DNA of 29,368 nt from Flavobacteriales bacterium UBA1937 (lineage in GTDB: Bacteria; Bacteroidota; Bacteroidia; Flavobacteriales; Weeksellaceae): contig DDFD01000058.1 of assembly GCA_002337005.1 (NCBI GenBank), forward strand, positions 1 to 29,368, written 5' to 3'. How positions within the stretch are numbered: position 1 is the first letter of the stretch; each line of letters opens with the position of its first letter. The notes under the pieces were generated by a model. That model was not told the DNA's origin. It made no database searches and saw only the letters and a list, made by a program, of their open reading frames with translations. The translations under genes were made by a program, and so were the position numbers. Positions 23,090 to 29,368 of the stretch are shown in pieces.

Positions 23090-23776
23090 TTATTCAAAAA
23101 TTTGCACCAAAACAGGCAATGATTTTGGAGTATAAAAATCTGGAAAATGATATTTATAATACAATAATATAGAATCTAGAAGTTTTTTTCTAGATTCTTT
23201 TTTTATTCTAAATGAATTAAAATTTCCTTCTAAAATTGTTTTCCAAATTAGAGAAACTTCATCATCTGTACCATTTTTCTCTGAAAACAGTTGAAACTCT
23301 CCTTTTTCAATATTTAAAAAATCACCATTTTGTAACAATGGAGATATCCCAAACAACTTGAGAAGATTAATAAAAAACACATAATGAGCTGTAGAATTGC
23401 CTTTAGAAATTAGATTAGCAAATTGTTTTATTTCTTGATAAAGTACATTATTGGCATGCTCATTTCTAAGAATCTGGTGTAAAAAATCGGAAACAAAAAA
23501 TGCCAGAGAAGAACTTTTAACATCATATTCTCCCGAAAGATTTTCTAGACACTCTATTTTACTTATTAACAGAAGGTCTGAGGTTTTCGGTTTATCTACT
23601 ACCGTAATTAGAAGTTCATTAAGTGGTGCTAAATAAGCTTTTTTCTTATTTTTGGCAGAATAGACCCCCTTCAAAAAAAAAGATTGAAATCCGTTTTCTA
23701 GAGTAAAACAATGCAAAACAGCATCATTTTCTCCGTATTTAAAATATGATAAAAGAAAAGCCGAAAATTTATTCAT
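23090..23776 (-). CDS. recO: DNA repair protein RecO
   Basis: RecO loads RecA onto SSB-coated DNA with RecR in gap repair. The 228-residue protein has an N-terminal OB fold with the motif AFLLSYFKYGENDAVLHCFT and SFFLKGVYSAKNKKKAYLAPLNEL (about residues 6-54). A helical C-terminal domain follows, with HYVFFINLLKLFGISPLL. The zinc-binding cysteines found in some RecO proteins are absent. The ATG directly follows the porZ stop (TAA then ATG with no spacer), so translation is probably coupled. A terminator on the opposite strand is embedded near its 3' end. Confidence 0.9.
   Translation of the reverse strand: MNKFSAFLLSYFKYGENDAVLHCFTLENGFQSFFLKGVYSAKNKKKAYLAPLNELLITVVDKPKTSDLLLISKIECLENLSGEYDVKSSSLAFFVSDFLHQILRNEHANNVLYQEIKQFANLISKGNSTAHYVFFINLLKLFGISPLLQNGDFLNIEKGEFQLFSEKNGTDDEVSLIWKTILEGNFNSFRIKKESRKKLLDSILLYYKYHFPDFYTPKSLPVLVQIFE
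23171..23204 (+). terminator. Rho-independent terminator on + strand inside recO
   Basis: AGAATCTAGA (23171-23180) and TCTAGATTCT (23189-23198) form a perfect 10-bp stem, extended by an inner A-T pair. Seven T follow on the + strand. It stands 94 bp after the lipoprotein gene stop. On the - strand no T-run follows, so recO transcription is not expected to stop here. Confidence 0.8.
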
Positions 23777-26032
23777 TTAGTTAACTACTGCAATTTTGGC
23801 AGTAGCTTTATCTGTAGCATCTTCATTGGTCATCAAGACAAAATAAATTCCTGAAGCTACTCTTGCACCTCTTTGATTATTAAGATTCCATTCGTAGTAA
23901 CCACCTCTTGCTACTGCACTATGCACCACATTTCCTGCCGCATCTGTAATTCTGATATTTGTTTTTTCGGCAAGACCTGTAATTTTTACATTTCCTCTGA
24001 ACTGAGAAGTAATCACAGGATTAGGATATACCTTCACATTACCAAAATTAGAAGTAACGTTTAATACATCTCCCTGATAGACTACAATTCCATCAAAAGT
24101 TACAAAATACACCTTTCCTGTTTTAGGATCCACCTTAATATCAGTCACCGTATCATCTGGCAATGGTGAATTAACTGATGTAAAATGCTGTATTGTGTTT
24201 TCTCCACTAGAGTTTAAATAATAAACACCTCCACCATCTATTGAAACCCATTTTTGATTCCCTGAATCTACTTCTATCTGTATAACTTGAGAATCTTTAA
24301 ATAATTCTTCAGCTAATCCATTTTGAGTAATAATAACCGGTTCTACTTTTGGATTATTTTGTATCACAGTAACTGCATTAGACAATATCCTCAAACCTCT
24401 ATCAGAGCCTATCCAGATATCCCCATTTTTATCTGCTGCGGCACTAAGTGTTCCTGCGGCACTTTCCGGAAAACCATTACTCTTATCCAAAACATAACTT
24501 TTATCATCTGATAAAACACTAGGTGTATTATTATAATCATATCCTATAAAATAATTTTGTCTTGGGAGAGGAACCCAAATTAAACCTTCAAAAAATAGTG
24601 GTTTTTGTGCTGCCGCTATAATCTTTAAATCAGAGAAAACAAAATTATCAGAAGTTTTATTATAAAAAATCAAAGCAGTCGAATAAATTCCTGGCGTAAA
24701 AGCAACAGTACCTATTAAATTATTTTGGGAATCATACGTAAAACCAACTGGTCTATTAAGACTAAAATCTGTAGATAGTTGATAGTATTTTACAAAGTCA
24801 AAATCTTTGTTTGTGTCATTATAATTAAACTTATAAATCCCTTGCCCTGTAGTTTGGCTGTAATTTGTTACAAATACTTCATCTGTATTAGATGGATTTG
24901 CTATAGCATCTAACAAATTAAAAACTATAGGATTATTTACAAAATAAGAAGGATAAACCCATTGTTTTCCATCGTAATAATAAAAACCCAAATCTGGCTT
25001 AGGATTAACCGGAGGATTATATCTACCCTCTCTACCACCACTAGAGATCCATAATTTATCGTTTAAGATTTGTATTTTATAAGAGGTATTAGAATAAGGA
25101 CCATCTGGTTTATACGAATTTTTAGATTCATCAAAAATACCAGAAAGTTTAGAACCAGAATATAATTTATTATTGACAATATAAGCTGTGTTTAGTTCCT
25201 CATTAGCATCAAATGTTTTCTGAAGACTACCAGATAAATTATAAACATACACTTTGGTCTGGTCTGTTACCACAATATTTTGTGACTGTAGTTTTACGTC
25301 TTTTACTTTTACAAAAGTATCTGCTATAGCGGTTAAAGAATTAATATTAGGCCCAAAATAAACCTTTGTAGCATTTGCAAGTGCAAAAATAGAATTTGCC
25401 TCTATTTGAAGATAATTTCCAGCGGTAGTACCCCAAGAAGTATAAACCGAAAAAGTTACATTTATAGGATGGCTTTTAATACCCGAATTAGTAACAGAAT
25501 AAACCGTATTATCTTTAATAACAGATTCTAGAGCAGCTATATAACTTGTGCCATTAAAGAAAAAACAGGTATCACCAAATTCTTTTCTGGTCAAATCAAA
25601 TATAGAAACACCATAACCTACAGAAATTACTGCTTTATCTCCGTTTATAGAGATATGATTAATTATTTTACTACCAGTATAACTCTGCGAAAGCGGAATA
25701 TCTACCACGTATGTTACACCATCTTCTGTTACTACATCTAAATTTCCAGATTTATATCCAATTAGAGCAATTTTGGTATCAGGATTATAGTCAAATGCAG
25801 AAATTTTCACTTCGTGAAGTCCATTTGCTTTTGACAATTTTGTGATTTCACCAGAAACGGTATCATAATAAAAAATTCCATTTTCTGTAGCTGCTATTAT
25901 TTTTCCGTTGCTTTCTTTAAATGCTAAAACATTGTTATAAGAGAACAAATCACTCCACTTGCTACTACTCTGTGTTTGTGCAAAAGAACAAATTGTAACC
26001 CACAATAACACTACCGAAAGAAGTTTTTTCAT
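23777..26032 (-). CDS. porZ: PorZ-like T9SS protein with beta-propeller and C-terminal sorting domain
   Basis: PorZ is part of the T9SS attachment complex that handles cargo carrying the conserved C-terminal domain at the cell surface. The 751-residue protein has a Sec signal peptide (MKKLLSVVLLWVTICSFAQ) and a two-propeller region of ligand-gated-type repeats, such as NGIFYYDTVSGEITKLSKANGLHEVKI and DIWIGSDRGLRIL. A type A sorting domain follows (about 666-751), with VKVYPNPV and ASGIYFVLMT. The same domain in T9SS cargo is cleaved, while PorZ is reported to keep it. The ATG at 26030-26032 gives the signal peptide; an upstream start would place 26 unlike residues ahead of it. It is followed directly by recO. 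Confidence 0.87.
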   Translation of the reverse strand: MKKLLSVVLLWVTICSFAQTQSSSKWSDLFSYNNVLAFKESNGKIIAATENGIFYYDTVSGEITKLSKANGLHEVKISAFDYNPDTKIALIGYKSGNLDVVTEDGVTYVVDIPLSQSYTGSKIINHISINGDKAVISVGYGVSIFDLTRKEFGDTCFFFNGTSYIAALESVIKDNTVYSVTNSGIKSHPINVTFSVYTSWGTTAGNYLQIEANSIFALANATKVYFGPNINSLTAIADTFVKVKDVKLQSQNIVVTDQTKVYVYNLSGSLQKTFDANEELNTAYIVNNKLYSGSKLSGIFDESKNSYKPDGPYSNTSYKIQILNDKLWISSGGREGRYNPPVNPKPDLGFYYYDGKQWVYPSYFVNNPIVFNLLDAIANPSNTDEVFVTNYSQTTGQGIYKFNYNDTNKDFDFVKYYQLSTDFSLNRPVGFTYDSQNNLIGTVAFTPGIYSTALIFYNKTSDNFVFSDLKIIAAAQKPLFFEGLIWVPLPRQNYFIGYDYNNTPSVLSDDKSYVLDKSNGFPESAAGTLSAAADKNGDIWIGSDRGLRILSNAVTVIQNNPKVEPVIITQNGLAEELFKDSQVIQIEVDSGNQKWVSIDGGGVYYLNSSGENTIQHFTSVNSPLPDDTVTDIKVDPKTGKVYFVTFDGIVVYQGDVLNVTSNFGNVKVYPNPVITSQFRGNVKITGLAEKTNIRITDAAGNVVHSAVARGGYYEWNLNNQRGARVASGIYFVLMTNEDATDKATAKIAVVN

Positions 26033-26123
26033 ATAAAGATATTTATTGTTTTTTTTATCATATTCAATCGCTTTCTCTTTATTCAATATTTTCAGCAAAA
26101 CAGAAATCACGATTTCAAAATTT

Positions 26124-27074
26124 TTAAACTAAGATTCTATCATCTATAACTTGATTATTCCACGAAATATTTTTCACTGATTTATTTTTATCAAAATAAA
26201 AATCTATTTGACCTAAAAGTAACCCTGCAAAACCAACTTGGTTTACCAAAACTTTTTTACCACTTTTATTAGTAAAATTCTGCGGTTCTGGTAAAAAAGT
26301 ATGGGTATGACCTCCCAAAATTAAATCAATATTATCAGTTTTGGCTGCCAAAATTTTATCTGAAATTTTATTTGGTTCATCTCTATAGTCATAACCAATG
26401 TGTGATAAACAAATCACCAAATCACATTTTTTATCTTTTCTTAAGAAATCCGCATATTGTTGTGCAATTTCTATAGGGTCTAGATATTTGGTTTCTTTGT
26501 ATTGTTTTTTGCCTACCAAACCGTCCAATTCTATTCCTACAGCAAAAATTCCTACTTTAATTCCGTCTTTATTGAAAATTCTGTATTTCTCAGTTTTACC
26601 ATCTAAAATGGTGTTGCTAAAATCATAATTAGAAGTAATAAAAGGAAATTTAGCATTCGGCAAAACCTTCAAAAAACCTTCTAAACCGTTATCAAAATCG
26701 TGATTTCCCATGGTAGAAGCATCATAACCCATCATAGACATCAGCTTGAATTCTAATTCTCCTCCATAAAAATTAAAATACGGCGTTCCTTGGAAGATAT
26801 CTCCAGAATCAAGCAATAGAACATTCTTCTCTTGATTTCTAATCTGTTGAATTAATGTTGCTCTTCTTGCAAAGCCCCCTTTATTGGCATTTCTACCATC
26901 AGAAGCATCAAAAGGTTCTATTCTACTGTGTTGGTCATTGGTATGTAAAATAGTTAATTTATATTCAGAATTTGGGTTTAAAATTCTACTATTTTCGGCA
27001 AAAACCAAATTGGGAGCTAAAGTAAGCGCCAAAGTTCCACCACCTATTGTTTTTAAAAAATTCTTTCTATTCAT
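26124..27074 (-). CDS. Metallophosphatase (UshA-type N-domain, 5'-nucleotidase family)
   Basis: The 316-residue protein carries the metallophosphatase half of UshA-like 5'-nucleotidases. Visible motifs are HTNDQHS (Asp47, His49), DSGDIFQG (Asp92), MGNHDFDNG (Asn124, His125), LSHIGYD and LGGHTHTF, the full dinuclear-metal set. The N-terminus MNRKNFLKTIGGGTLALTLA resembles a twin-arginine signal with RK in place of RR, so periplasmic export as a folded protein is likely. The C-terminal nucleotide-binding domain is missing here and is encoded by the preceding gene. The ATG at 27072-27074 overlaps that gene's stop by 8 bp; a TTG at 27086 is the less likely start. Confidence 0.88.
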   Translation of the reverse strand: MNRKNFLKTIGGGTLALTLAPNLVFAENSRILNPNSEYKLTILHTNDQHSRIEPFDASDGRNANKGGFARRATLIQQIRNQEKNVLLLDSGDIFQGTPYFNFYGGELEFKLMSMMGYDASTMGNHDFDNGLEGFLKVLPNAKFPFITSNYDFSNTILDGKTEKYRIFNKDGIKVGIFAVGIELDGLVGKKQYKETKYLDPIEIAQQYADFLRKDKKCDLVICLSHIGYDYRDEPNKISDKILAAKTDNIDLILGGHTHTFLPEPQNFTNKSGKKVLVNQVGFAGLLLGQIDFYFDKNKSVKNISWNNQVIDDRILV

Positions 27075-27825
27075 TTGTCTTGCCAATAAAATTTAAACGG
27101 GTTTCTGTAGAAGCTTTTATTTCTGGATTTTTCTTAAAATATTCCATAAAAACATCTCTCATTCTTAATCCAGTACTTATCACTTCACCTCTTGAGAAAA
27201 ACTTCATATTATCGCCTCCTAAAGCCAAATAATCTGATGTAGCGATATAATAAGTCTTGTTTACATCTACTTTTTCACCATTAATTAAAGCATTTTTCAA
27301 AGATTTACCTTGGGTTTCAATGTAAAGATGAGAAACAGGATTATTTTTTTCGTTTTGAGCATAATAATCAAACAAACCATCTAAATCTGAACCTTTCATT
27401 TTTACCAAAACAATTTCGTTCTCGAAAGGCATTACTTCAAAAACATTTTTCACCAAAATGTCTCCAGCGCCAACTACGGCTCTTATTCCGCCAATATTAA
27501 TTACCGCAGCATCTACAGTTGGTATATTATTTTTAGAAGCCCAATCTTTAGCTCCCTCAAAGGTGAAATCTGCCAAAAGATTACCTAGATTGCTATTATT
27601 TCCTTTCTTGTTAAGCTCTACCGAAGTATGAGAAATCTTAGTATTCATTTCTTTTTCCAAACCATCTTTGTATGGCTTAATGAAATTTACATAATCAGCA
27701 TTATCTTTAATTTCATTAGTAATACTGGCATTTTTATGGGGTTGTACTTGTGCCACTTGCAACGTACTTTTACACGCTGAAAGAGACAAAGCAGCAATAG
27801 CCAACAACCAAATTCTATTTTTCAT
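27067..27825 (-). CDS. 5'-nucleotidase C-terminal-domain lipoprotein
   Basis: The 252-residue product has a lipoprotein signal (MKNRIWLLAIAALSLSAC, Cys18) followed by Lys-Ser-Thr, without an acidic surface signal, so it probably faces the periplasm. The body is the 5_nucleotid_C domain: NIGGIRAVVGAGDI, NVFEVMPFENEIVLVKMKGSDL and YYIATSDYLALGGDN. In UshA these residues bind the nucleoside. The metal-binding half is the next gene, with an 8-bp overlap, so the two products probably act together as a split 5'-nucleotidase. A TTG at 27831 would add two residues; the ATG at 27825 is preferred. Confidence 0.87.
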   Translation of the reverse strand: MKNRIWLLAIAALSLSACKSTLQVAQVQPHKNASITNEIKDNADYVNFIKPYKDGLEKEMNTKISHTSVELNKKGNNSNLGNLLADFTFEGAKDWASKNNIPTVDAAVINIGGIRAVVGAGDILVKNVFEVMPFENEIVLVKMKGSDLDGLFDYYAQNEKNNPVSHLYIETQGKSLKNALINGEKVDVNKTYYIATSDYLALGGDNMKFFSRGEVISTGLRMRDVFMEYFKKNPEIKASTETRLNFIGKTNE

Positions 27826-27845
27826 TTTCAAAATATATTCTTTTG

Positions 27846-27853
27846 CAAATATA
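27846..27853 (-). promoter_or_regulatory. Candidate -7 element (TATATTTG) for the split nucleotidase genes
   Basis: On the - strand TATATTTG fits the consensus and lies 20 nt before the ATG at 27825, in the 69-bp gap after the deaminase gene. A -33 TTG at proper spacing is not present. Weak support for a separate promoter. Confidence 0.35.
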
Positions 27854-27894
27854 ATTTTTTAAAAGGCAAATTGTTTTAAAATCAACTTAAACTT

Positions 27895-28896
27895 TTATCC
27901 AAAATTCTCTACTTGTGTTAAAAATTTTTGTTTTTCGTTATCTGACAACAAAGAATATTCAAAGCTATTTTTTACTAAAGTTTTTATATCTTCCTTTGAT
28001 AAGTCTAATGCCTCGGCAGTTTGCAAGAAATTGGCATTCATATAACCACCGAAATACGCAGGATCGTCTGAATTTACCGTAGCTTTTAGTCCTAAATTCA
28101 ACATTTTTTTCAAAGGGTGGTCTTTTAAATTTTTCACCACTTGTAATTCTAAATTAGAGAGCGGACAAACTGTAAGTGCAATCTTCTCATCTGCTAATTT
28201 TTTAACCAAAACCTCATCTGTTAAGCAATTATTTCCGTGGTCTATTCTTCCTATTTTCAATAAATCTAAAGCTTCCCAAATGTATTCTGCAGAACCTTCT
28301 TCGCCAGCATGAGCTACAGGAACGTAACCTTCTTTAATGGAAGCTTCGAAAACTTTTTGAAATTTACTCGGAGGATTACCTTTCTCCGAAGAATCTAATC
28401 CTACTGCTTTTATCAAATGTTTATAAGGAAGTGACTGCTCCAAAGTTTCGAAAGCATCTTCCTCGGTCAAATGACGAAGGTAACTCATAATCAAAAGTGA
28501 AGAAATCCCGTATTTTTCGTCTGCATCTTCTCTAGCTCTTTGGATTCCTTTTATTACTGTTTCGAAAGAAACCCCTCTTTTGGTATGTGTTTGTGGATCA
28601 AACATGATCTCTGTATGTACTACATTTTCTTCGGCACAATGCTCAAAATAGGCCATCGTGAGATCATAAAAATCTTTTTCGTAAAGTAAAACGCTAGCTC
28701 CTGCATAATAAATATCAAGAAAATCTTGAAGGCAAGAAAACTGATAAGCTTTTTTTACTTCTTCTACCGATTGATAAGGTATTTTCACTTGATTTCTTTG
28801 GGCAATTTCGAACATTAGTTCTGGCTCAAAACTCCCTTCAATGTGGAGGTGTAATTCCGCTTTCGGAATTTTTTTAATATATTCTACAATATTCAT
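27895..28896 (-). CDS. add: Adenine deaminase-type member of the adenosine deaminase family
   Basis: The 333-residue protein is a metal-dependent deaminase of the adenosine/AMP deaminase superfamily. The metal and catalytic motifs are AELHLHIEG (His16, His18), VAHAGEEG, GRIDHGN and VNSDDPAYFGGY. The sequence follows the branch of bacterial and fungal adenine deaminases (EC 3.5.4.2). Its features are FLDIYYAGASVLL, FDPQTHTKRGVSF, GLDSSEKGNPPSKF and TVCPLSNLELQV, rather than those of true adenosine deaminase. It then makes hypoxanthine from adenine. Two in-frame ATGs (28908 and 28896) are possible; 28896 gives a family-like N-terminus. It precedes the split nucleotidase genes, which fits purine salvage. 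Confidence 0.85.
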   Translation of the reverse strand: MNIVEYIKKIPKAELHLHIEGSFEPELMFEIAQRNQVKIPYQSVEEVKKAYQFSCLQDFLDIYYAGASVLLYEKDFYDLTMAYFEHCAEENVVHTEIMFDPQTHTKRGVSFETVIKGIQRAREDADEKYGISSLLIMSYLRHLTEEDAFETLEQSLPYKHLIKAVGLDSSEKGNPPSKFQKVFEASIKEGYVPVAHAGEEGSAEYIWEALDLLKIGRIDHGNNCLTDEVLVKKLADEKIALTVCPLSNLELQVVKNLKDHPLKKMLNLGLKATVNSDDPAYFGGYMNANFLQTAEALDLSKEDIKTLVKNSFEYSLLSDNEKQKFLTQVENFG

Positions 28897-28921
28897 TATA
28901 ATTTTCATTTAAAAAAGATAA

Positions 28922-28948
28922 CAAATGTAAGAAATTCAAGATTAACAA
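28922..28948 (-). promoter_or_regulatory. Predicted promoter of the deaminase gene
   Basis: On the - strand TTG (28946-28948) and TACATTTG (28922-28929) are 16 nt apart, one short of the usual 17-23. Transcription would start about 15-20 nt before the ATG. Confidence 0.45.
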
Positions 28949-29028
28949 TCTGTTTATTAACTGATAAATTGCATCAATAAAATTACGCAATCCTTAAATT
29001 TATTCGCAATTTTTTATAGAAAATTTAA

Positions 29029-29036
29029 TATCTTTG
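29029..29036 (+). promoter_or_regulatory. Candidate -7 element (TATCTTTG) for dapA
   Basis: TATCTTTG fits TAnnTTTG and is identical to the -7 element of the tRNA cluster promoter. It lies 30 nt before the dapA ATG, giving a leader of about 25 nt. No good TTG is found at -33. Confidence 0.45.
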
Positions 29037-29066
29037 ACCACATTAATTTTTATAACTTTATAACAA

Positions 29067-29368
29067 ATGAACAATTTAAAAGGAGTTGGCGTAGCACTTG
29101 TCACGCCATTTAATGAAGATCTCTCTGTAGATTTCGACTCTCTCACAAGACTGATTGAGTACAACATTGAAAACGGAACCAATTATTTAGTAGTTTTAGG
29201 AACCACAGCAGAAGCTGCCACCCTATCTAAGGAAGAGAAAAAAGAAGTTATAAAACACGTTATAAAGATTAATAGTAAACGTCTTCCATTAGTGCTAGGA
29301 ATAGGTGGTAATAACACGCTAGAAGTAAAAAAACAAATCGAGGAAACAGATTTATCTGATTTTGATGC
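29067..29368 (+). CDS. dapA: 4-hydroxy-tetrahydrodipicolinate synthase DapA (partial, 5' end only)
   Basis: The first 100 codons are present and the gene runs off the window end. DapA condenses pyruvate with aspartate semialdehyde in the lysine/diaminopimelate pathway. The translation begins MNNLKGVGVALVTPFNEDLS, contains the GTTAEAATLS motif (the Thr-Thr pair binds pyruvate) and continues with VLGIGGNNT. The catalytic Lys and Tyr lie beyond the end. The alanine in GTTAE, instead of the GTTGE of E. coli, is the form I recall from other Bacteroidota. It is divergent from the deaminase gene over 170 bp. Confidence 0.93.
   Translation, partial: MNNLKGVGVALVTPFNEDLSVDFDSLTRLIEYNIENGTNYLVVLGTTAEAATLSKEEKKEVIKHVIKINSKRLPLVLGIGGNNTLEVKKQIEETDLSDFD

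Noticed and set aside
26124..27825. A single ushA gene broken by frameshift
   Set aside because: The C-terminal domain comes first, and each part has its own signal peptide, start and complete motifs, so this is two genes.
29000..29182. 60-codon frame on the - strand at the window end
   Set aside because: It is antisense to the start of dapA, whose DapA motifs on the + strand are clear.

Overview
The window is AT-rich chromosomal DNA from a member of the Bacteroidota, most likely class Flavobacteriia and probably a Chryseobacterium/Cloacibacterium-like Weeksellaceae. The evidence is a gldK-gldL-gldM-gldN type IX secretion/gliding operon, a PorZ-type T9SS protein, lipoproteins with acidic surface-export signals, promoter elements of the Bacteroidota form TAnnTTTG, almost no Shine-Dalgarno sequences, and tRNA genes without an encoded CCA. 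There is no sign of phage, transposon, CRISPR or plasmid; this looks like densely packed core genome. The genus is inferred, not proven.

Layout. 14-4798 (-) is a giant TamB-like outer-membrane assembly protein. It is divergent, with only 5 bp between start codons, from tsaD (tRNA t6A synthesis). A heptanucleotide repeat tract separates tsaD from a DUF808 membrane protein and rsmE (+). A palindromic intergenic element lies between rsmE and the convergent trmH (-). Asparaginase and tRNA-Ser(GGA) follow on +, ending in a hairpin terminator.

9553-19891 (-) is the centrepiece. In transcription order it holds a half-length GT5 glycogen-synthase-like protein, a DUF4270 lipoprotein, glmS, gldK, gldL, gldM and gldN, then a terminator and a FAD-dependent oxidoreductase. 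GldL and GldM form the proton-driven inner-membrane motor, and GldK and GldN the periplasmic/outer-membrane ring of the type IX secretion system.

panC (+) follows, divergent from the GT5-like gene. Next is a tRNA cluster on - (Lys-Leu-Lys, the two Lys copies identical) with its own promoter, then aroK (+) overlapping the tail of the hslR-like S4 protein gene (-). A surface lipoprotein with a degenerate FKBP-like fold (+) meets recO (-). The rest of the - strand, in transcription order, is a purine-salvage/nucleotidase group (adenine/adenosine deaminase, 5'-nucleotidase C-domain lipoprotein, metallophosphatase), then porZ and recO. The window ends in the first 100 codons of dapA (+).

No wholly new defence or mobile system was seen. 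The points most worth following up are the truncated GT5 pseudo-glycosyltransferase and DUF4270 lipoprotein upstream of the T9SS motor genes, the FKBP-like surface lipoprotein, a strong one-directional terminator buried inside recO, the heptamer tract, and a near-leaderless promoter for tsaD inside the tamB coding sequence.
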